A DNA stretch of 8,924 nt from Chlamydiota bacterium. Lineage in GTDB: Bacteria; Auribacterota; Tritonobacteria; UBA1439. Location of the stretch: assembly GCA_012729785.1 (NCBI GenBank), contig JAAYCL010000010.1, positions 1 through 8,924 on the forward strand. Reading direction: 5' to 3'. The stretch's first letter is position 1, and every line of letters begins with the position of its first letter. The position numbers and the translations under genes were made by a program. Below, in pieces: positions 5,267-8,924 of this stretch. The notes under the pieces were generated by a model that had not been told where the DNA came from, made no database searches, and was given only the letters and a program-made list of their open reading frames with translations.

Positions 5267-6280
5267 ATGAGCGCGATCTGGTTCGGGCGTGCGGCGTTCC
5301 GCGGGGCGCGCTTCACCCTCGGGTTCGTTCTCCTCGTGGCGGTTTTCTCCTCTCCCTCGGCGGCCTATGAGCCGACTGTAGGGCCCACGGAGATCCCCAC
5401 CGTTACGCCCACGCCCACATCGACGCCCACGGAGATCCCCACCGCAACACCCACGCCGTCCCCGCTCCCGGAGTACCTTGTGCTTTCCGCGAAAAAGGAG
5501 GACGAAGACGGCAACGTCCGCCTGCACTACACGTGCGATTTCCAGCGGTATGACTATCGCGGGACGCCGGTGGACGTCTACCTCGCCGCGGTGGCCGGAC
5601 CGAGATTCACGGACGATGAGCCGTTCAATCTCGGCACGCTGTTCGACGCGGACGAGGTGCGCATCTTCAGGGCCGATATGGGTACCTACGTCTCCAACGG
5701 CGTGGTCGAGGGCCCTACATTCCGCGGGGCGGTATTCACCTCGGCGGAAAGCAGCTCGCTGCTGATCAACACCGTGTCGTCGGAGATCTACCGTCAGCCG
5801 TTCGCCTTCGCGGCGGCCTTCGTCCGGTCCGGGACGGGGGAATTCGTGGCGACGGACGGTTTCCCCGTGGCGGGCTCCGGCATCGTCACCCCGTTCCAGT
5901 ATCGCGCCGTGATACTCGACAGGACCATACACGTGGGGGACGACTACGATTCGTATATGGCGGATTGGGAGGTTCCGAATCCGGAGGGGCTGAGCATAGA
6001 CGTCCGGTTCTCGATGGCGCATGTCCCCAACGGGCTCGCCGTGCTTCACGGCGGGTATTGGGGAACCTACTACCGCAACGCGGTCTACCTGAACGGCTCC
6101 TACCTCGGCGCCATTCCCGGTCTCATGAACGGGAACCACTGGGCGTGGTCAACCGTCTATGTCTCGCCGGAACGGTTCCGCGAAGGCGGGAATACGATGG
6201 GGTTTCGCGACGACATCAATCCGGAGACCGGGCACTGGGACAACTACATGGCGAAAGGGTGGGAGCTCCACTACAACTGA
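5267..6280 (+). CDS. Secreted protein with Thr/Pro-rich linker and C-terminal beta domain
   Basis: This is a 337-aa protein of unknown function. A signal peptide (about 1-33, hydrophobic core TLGFVLLVAVF, cleavage near SAA-Y) is followed by a Thr/Pro-rich linker at 36-69 containing PTEIPT twice. The body has no motif I can name. The last ~130 residues (ILDRTIHVGDDYDSY to the end) include LNGSYLGAIPG, GGNTMGF and HWDNYMAKGWELHYN. This pattern suggests a galactose-binding-like beta sandwich, with N-G-x-x-L-G and a closing D-N-x-x-x-K strand; that is inference. The ATG at 5267 is the only start that keeps the signal peptide. AAGG lies just one base before it, too close for normal pairing, and a promoter ends right upstream. 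The protein is probably exported or cell-surface. It ends 18 bases from a convergent gene. Confidence 0.8.
   Translation: MSAIWFGRAAFRGARFTLGFVLLVAVFSSPSAAYEPTVGPTEIPTVTPTPTSTPTEIPTATPTPSPLPEYLVLSAKKEDEDGNVRLHYTCDFQRYDYRGTPVDVYLAAVAGPRFTDDEPFNLGTLFDADEVRIFRADMGTYVSNGVVEGPTFRGAVFTSAESSSLLINTVSSEIYRQPFAFAAAFVRSGTGEFVATDGFPVAGSGIVTPFQYRAVILDRTIHVGDDYDSYMADWEVPNPEGLSIDVRFSMAHVPNGLAVLHGGYWGTYYRNAVYLNGSYLGAIPGLMNGNHWAWSTVYVSPERFREGGNTMGFRDDINPETGHWDNYMAKGWELHYN
5383..5444 (+). repeat. 20-bp direct repeat in the Thr/Pro linker
   Basis: Bases 5383-5402 recur exactly at 5425-5444, a spacing of 42 bases (14 codons), encoding PTEIPT twice. The identity at DNA level indicates a recent in-frame duplication of the linker. 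Confidence 0.85.
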
Positions 6281-6298
6281 GGAGCGGCGGGCGGGAAC

Positions 6299-6631
6299 CT
6301 ACCTGTACGAGCTGCGGCGGTTTGCCTTGAACGCCACCGACTTGTTGTGGGAGATGCTGCTCCACTTGTACTTCCGCGAGATCTCCGTGTAGACGCGCTG
6401 TGCCTGCTTGTCCATCTTCTTGTCGAGGCAGGTCTGGCAGCACTGGAACATGTTGTGCTGTTTGAAGTCCGGATCGGCGGAGAGGGCGGATTCGGGCGCG
6501 TCGCTGCCAAGCGTCTTGTCGCACACCGCGCATCTTCCTTCGGCCGTCTCAGGCGCTTCCGAGTACGCGGGTTGCGCGATGAGCATCGCAATCGCCAGGC
6601 ACCACAGGAGATATATCGTCTTCGTCTTCAT
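6299..6631 (-). CDS. Small secreted Cys-rich protein, possible TRASH/YHS-like metal-binding
   Basis: This is a 110-aa protein with a clear signal peptide (about 1-24, MKTKTIYLLWCLAIAMLIAQPAYS). The mature part carries C34-x2-C37 (RCAVCDKTLG), then H59 and C64-C65-x2-C68 (HNMFQCCQTC), and a basic C-terminal tail. Two Cys pairs about 30 residues apart, the second within an FxCCxxC context, resemble TRASH/YHS-type metal-binding modules. I cannot confirm the family; a redox or structural role for the Cys is equally open. The start at 6631 is well supported: AAGGAG on the minus strand at 6637-6642, five bases away, and a strong promoter behind it. It lies next to a zinc-uptake operon on the opposite strand, separated by one gene, so a functional link is only suggestive. 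Confidence 0.78.
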   Translation of the reverse strand: MKTKTIYLLWCLAIAMLIAQPAYSEAPETAEGRCAVCDKTLGSDAPESALSADPDFKQHNMFQCCQTCLDKKMDKQAQRVYTEISRKYKWSSISHNKSVAFKANRRSSYR

Positions 6632-6649
6632 CTTCGCTCCTTCATCGAA

Positions 6650-6678
6650 AAGATAGCTGACCGATGGACGCGTGTCAA
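6650..6678 (-). promoter_or_regulatory. Sigma70 promoter for the Cys-rich protein gene
   Basis: On the minus strand a perfect -35 TTGACA (6678-6673) and -10 TATCTT (6655-6650) are separated by exactly 17 bases. The predicted start near 6643 leaves a leader of about 12 bases that is just enough for the AAGGAG ribosome binding site. Confidence 0.65.
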
Positions 6679-7125
6679 GGGGGGGGTGGATTTTGGCCTT
6701 CTCCCGGTTTCCGAGAAGCGCTGCGGTGCGCATCTCGGTGGACGAAAAATCGGGTGACGCGGGGACTCTTCGACGACATCCCGCAGGGCTGCCCGCAGCG
6801 CGTGAGGGTGGAAGATGATTGCGAACGTCAGAGAAGCCGCCCAACTCTATGCCGATGCGCAAAACAGGCTACGTCGAACAGTGACCGTGGGGCATCCGGT
6901 CTCGGGATAAAGCGCTTGAATGCGACCTCGGCCTTTCGTAGCATTGATACGGCGGCGTTCCATGCTGACCCGAGGCGGGTAGGTCGTGACTGTTTTGTGG
7001 CCATATTTCGGCGACACTGGTCAGGAATGGTCGCGGACAGCACAACGCGCCTTTGGTGGAGAATGAACGCAACGCACCGGTAATGCGGGTAATTAGAGCA
7101 CGCGGCAGGGGTCGCGGCGCACAGG
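6679..7125. other. Intergenic stretch with no recognised gene
   Basis: Both strands have short open frames, but none has a good start signal, a recognisable domain or composition like the neighbouring genes. The part from about 6830 to 7080 is lower in GC than the surrounding genes. A decayed gene is possible. A 31-codon frame beginning at 6814 has an upstream purine-rich stretch but is too short to support. Confidence 0.45.
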
Positions 7126-7201
7126 GCCGATGTAGCTCAACTGGCAGAGCAGCTGATTTGTAATCAGCAGGTTATCGGTTCGACTCCGATCATCGGCTCC
7201 A
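7126..7201 (+). tRNA. tRNA-Thr(UGU)
   Basis: This is a class I tRNA with acceptor GCCGATG (7126-7132) pairing with CATCGGC (7191-7197), discriminator T7198, and CCA encoded at 7199-7201. Anticodon stem 7152-7156/7164-7168 closes loop TTTGTAA with anticodon TGT at 7159-7161, reading ACA and ACG. A 5-bp GC hairpin (7202-7206/7214-7218) follows directly. A tRNA-Thr/tRNA-Tyr pair is a common bacterial arrangement, but the usual tRNA-Gly and tuf genes do not follow here. Confidence 0.96.
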
Positions 7202-7208
7202 CCGCCTC

Positions 7209-7237
7209 TTGTGGGCGGCGGGGGGGTGCGCTATAAT
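7209..7237 (+). promoter_or_regulatory. Promoter for tRNA-Tyr
   Basis: A perfect -10 TATAAT (7232-7237) has a weak -35 TTGTGG (7209-7214) 17 bases upstream. The -35 overlaps the hairpin that follows tRNA-Thr. The predicted start near 7244 gives a leader of about 70 bases before tRNA-Tyr. Confidence 0.55.
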
Positions 7238-7314
7238 GCGTCCTGAAAAAGGCGGCCGCATCTCCCGCTCCTTGCTTTTGTTCTTTGCGCCGTACACTTC
7301 TTCTGCTGTTGCGT

Positions 7315-7400
7315 GGGTAGGTACCCAAGCGGCCAAAGGGGGCAGACTGTAAATCTGCTGGCTTTTGCCTTCGAAGGTTCGAATCCTTCCCTGCCCACCA
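7315..7400 (+). tRNA. tRNA-Tyr(GUA)
   Basis: This is a class II tRNA with the long variable arm typical of bacterial tyrosine tRNAs. Acceptor GGGTAGG (7315-7321) pairs with CCTGCCC (7390-7396) with one T-G wobble; the discriminator is A7397 and CCA is encoded at 7398-7400. Anticodon stem 7342-7346/7354-7358 closes loop CTGTAAA with anticodon GTA at 7349-7351, reading UAC and UAU. The D-arm sequence CCCAAGCGGCCAAAGGGG matches tRNA-Tyr. Confidence 0.96.
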
Positions 7401-7437
7401 GTTCCACGGCAAAGAAAATGTAACGTGTACGGTGTGG

Positions 7438-7493
7438 GGTAAAAGATAAAGGGCGGGCATCGTGGTAGGTTCCTGACGACGATGCCCGCCCTT
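7438..7493 (-). terminator. Strong intrinsic terminator for the 146-aa secreted protein gene
   Basis: A perfect 15-bp stem (7449-7463 with 7479-7493) encloses a 15-base loop. On the minus strand it is followed by the T-rich tail TTATCTTTTA, as expected for an intrinsic terminator of the gene ending at 7530. On the + strand it follows tRNA-Tyr by about 50 bases and could also stop that transcript, though no T-run follows there. Confidence 0.8.
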
Positions 7494-7499
7494 CCGCTG

Positions 7500-7524
7500 C
7501 TCTCTCTCTCTCTCTCTCTCTCTC
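7500..7524. repeat. (CT)12 dinucleotide microsatellite
   Basis: An uninterrupted CT tract of 25 bases reads (GA)n on the minus strand, where it lies between the stop codon of the 146-aa gene (five bases away) and its terminator hairpin. Tracts of this length are prone to slippage. Confidence 0.95.
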
Positions 7525-7529
7525 GACGG

Positions 7530-7970
7530 CTACTCCACGATGAAGCTGTTGCTGTAGTCCACCTCCGCGATCGTTTTGCCTTCCATCACCGCGGCGACGA
7601 ACTGGCATGTCCCCTTCGGCCAGTCCGCCGGAAGATGCATGTCGAGCGAGGCGGTCATCGCCGTGTTGAACGGAAAGCCGACGGCCGCACGGGGGGCCGC
7701 CTCGACGGTCTCGATCTCGACGAACCCCTTCCCCGGCCCGGCGTAGCACTCGATGCGACCGTCCGGGAGCATCACGCCGAGGATGATGGCGACCGTGCTG
7801 ATGCCGTTTGGAACGATCTCCCAGTGGAGCGTGATCGTCGAGCCGGCGGCGACGCGATTGTGCGGGACGGAGAGATGCAGCCCCGCTTCCTTGGCCAATG
7901 ACGAAGCCGCCGCCGCGCAGAGCGCGCACGCGACACAGACGGCCACCCACCTCTCTCTTCCCTTCGCCAT
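7530..7970 (-). CDS. Secreted 146-aa protein of unknown function
   Basis: I do not recognise the family. An N-terminal signal peptide (about 1-26, RERWVAVCVACALCAAAASSLA) indicates export. The remainder reads as alternating beta strands (AAGSTITLHWEIVP, AIILGVMLPDG, FVEIETVEAA, TCQFVAAVMEGK, DYSNSFIVE), like an immunoglobulin-type or similar beta sandwich. The only two Cys of the mature part, C75 and C122, could form one disulfide. The start at 7970 is supported by a GGGGG stretch four to five bases upstream and a promoter behind it. The gene stands alone between its own promoter and a strong terminator. A GA microsatellite lies in its 3' untranslated region. Confidence 0.78.
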   Translation of the reverse strand: MAKGRERWVAVCVACALCAAAASSLAKEAGLHLSVPHNRVAAGSTITLHWEIVPNGISTVAIILGVMLPDGRIECYAGPGKGFVEIETVEAAPRAAVGFPFNTAMTASLDMHLPADWPKGTCQFVAAVMEGKTIAEVDYSNSFIVE

Positions 7971-7993
7971 GACACCCCCGCCTCTTTACTTTG

Positions 7994-8022
7994 ATATTAG
8001 CACAGTATGCCCTCGGGGGCAA
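7994..8022 (-). promoter_or_regulatory. Sigma70-type promoter for the 146-aa secreted protein gene
   Basis: On the minus strand -35 TTGCCC (8022-8017) and -10 TAATAT (7999-7994) are 17 bases apart, with TG one base ahead of the -10 (extended form). The predicted start near 7987 gives a leader of about 17 bases containing the G-rich ribosome binding site. Confidence 0.55.
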
Positions 8023-8091
8023 GCATCCTGTACGGCATCCGGAGATCCGGGACAGGCGACGTTGGAGGGGGGGCGTGACGGGGCCGTTTCG

Positions 8092-8924
8092 TTATTTTGG
8101 ATCGGGCTTCGCCGTCGAGCGCCGGGCGCAGAAGAAGGCGGTCAGGGCCGCGATGCCGGCGCTCCATGCCGCGGCGAGCGGCCATGTGAGAGCCTCCTTC
8201 CTAAAGAACGCCGGGAAGATCCGAAGGGGGAACCTCGGGAAACAGTACGCGGCGAGATGGCGGTGTTTATAGAGGAGCCCGGGACGCGCGCAGCCGAGCC
8301 AGCCGAACGCGAGGCTCGCGGCGAGCAGGAGGGCGAAGAGGGCGGCGAACGGCCGGCGCAGCCGCGCCGCGAGCGCGGCGCAGATAGCGGCGCCGAGGAA
8401 CGGCGCGGGCGCGACCATGTAGCGCGGGGGCGGGGCGAAACCGCCCCACCAGAAGACGAACTGCGCGCCGGGGAGATAGATGGCGAGCAGCAGCAGGCCT
8501 ATGTAGATGCCGAGGGCGCGGCGCGTGCGGAAGAGAATGACCAGCCCCGTGGGCGACAGGAGGTAGACGGGCGACCAGGAGAGGAGGCCGTGCCCGCGGT
8601 CGAGGAGGATGCCGAAGACGCCGTCGAGAAGGCCGCGGCTCGAGAGGCCCCGCTCGCCGTAGTTCTGGTACAGGTATCCGGCCGCGGGATTGAGCGACCC
8701 GAAGGCGCGGTGCTGGTACGAGAGGAAGAGGGCGAGGGAGGCGAGCAGCGGGACCGCGGCGACGACAAGGGCCGCCGCGCGGCGGCGAGGGTTTTCGTCG
8801 GTCCACGCCCGGCGCGCGTGCATCGCCGCGAGGAGGAGGGCGGGGAGGAGGAAGCGGAAGGAGAGCCACGGGAGGAAGGCGACGCAGAGGGACGAGATGA
8901 TGAGGGAACCCGTGAATCGGGGAG
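8092..8924 (-). CDS. Polytopic membrane protein, glycosyltransferase-like C-terminal part (partial)
   Basis: 276 residues are visible. The frame is open to the window edge, and the 33 codons before the first internal Met continue the membrane-protein pattern (LIISSLCVAFLPWLSFRF), so the true start lies beyond 8924. There are about seven hydrophobic helices. The segments YQHRAFGSLNPAAGY, GHGLLSWSPVYLLSPTGL, FWWGGFAPPPRYMVAPAPFLG and the long hydrophobic runs resemble the C-terminal half of GT39/PMT-like lipid-linked sugar transferases and their uncharacterised relatives. Their catalytic acidic residues lie in the missing N-terminal part, so activity cannot be judged. Such proteins add sugars from polyprenyl-phosphate donors at the outer face of the inner membrane. 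The C terminus is basic (FFCARRSTAKPDPK). No terminator is visible after the TAA. Confidence 0.75.
   Translation of the reverse strand, partial: PRFTGSLIISSLCVAFLPWLSFRFLLPALLLAAMHARRAWTDENPRRRAAALVVAAVPLLASLALFLSYQHRAFGSLNPAAGYLYQNYGERGLSSRGLLDGVFGILLDRGHGLLSWSPVYLLSPTGLVILFRTRRALGIYIGLLLLAIYLPGAQFVFWWGGFAPPPRYMVAPAPFLGAAICAALAARLRRPFAALFALLLAASLAFGWLGCARPGLLYKHRHLAAYCFPRFPLRIFPAFFRKEALTWPLAAAWSAGIAALTAFFCARRSTAKPDPK

Noticed and set aside
8267-8869. Arg/Pro-rich minus-strand frame over the membrane-protein gene
   Set aside because: It is a shadow of the membrane-protein frame with low-complexity composition. The other minus frame has coherent helices.

Overview
This window comes from a high-GC, probably Gram-negative bacterium. 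The evidence is GC-rich codon use throughout, a periplasmic-type ZnuA with a signal peptide but no lipobox, secreted proteins with Thr/Pro-rich linkers, and tRNA genes that all encode their CCA end. The sequence alone does not fix the taxon. An uncultured, metagenome-type lineage would fit, but that is a guess.

Layout. Positions 1-53 are a large inverted repeat, followed by about 400 bases without a supportable gene. From 482 to 2648, tRNA genes alternate with small protein genes: tRNA-Ser(GCU), a DUF2007-like protein, a tRNA-Ser fragment region with a GC-poor GIY-YIG endonuclease gene, tRNA-Ser(CGA), a small two-helix membrane protein, tRNA-Arg(ACG), tadA and tRNA-Ser(GGA). Then comes a tightly overlapping znuA-znuC-znuB zinc-uptake operon (2694-5178). 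It is followed by a secreted Thr/Pro-linker protein (+), a small Cys-rich secreted protein (-), a poorly coding stretch, a tRNA-Thr(UGU)/tRNA-Tyr(GUA) pair, a secreted 146-aa protein (-), and the C-terminal part of a polytopic membrane protein, probably glycosyltransferase-like, that runs off the right edge (-).

Most notable is 975-1549. The intact tRNA-Ser(CGA) gene is preceded by a perfect 39-bp copy of its own 5' half (1077-1115). Between the two lie a hairpin-rich 42-bp insert and the GC-poor GIY-YIG gene. A second, decayed copy of the same 5' half (975-1012, 29/38 identical) carries a similar hairpin at exactly the same anticodon-loop position and precedes the first. This looks like two successive insertions of a very small element (384 bp for the recent one) into a tRNA anticodon loop, each bringing a replacement 5' half that restores the tRNA. 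The GIY-YIG protein is the obvious candidate for the targeting enzyme.

Two other points stand out. The gene for tRNA-Arg(ACG), the classical substrate of the adenosine deaminase TadA, lies directly upstream of tadA. In addition, three successive coding regions end only 2-3 bases before the mature 5' end of a tRNA, so RNase P processing would set the mRNA 3' end right at the stop codon.
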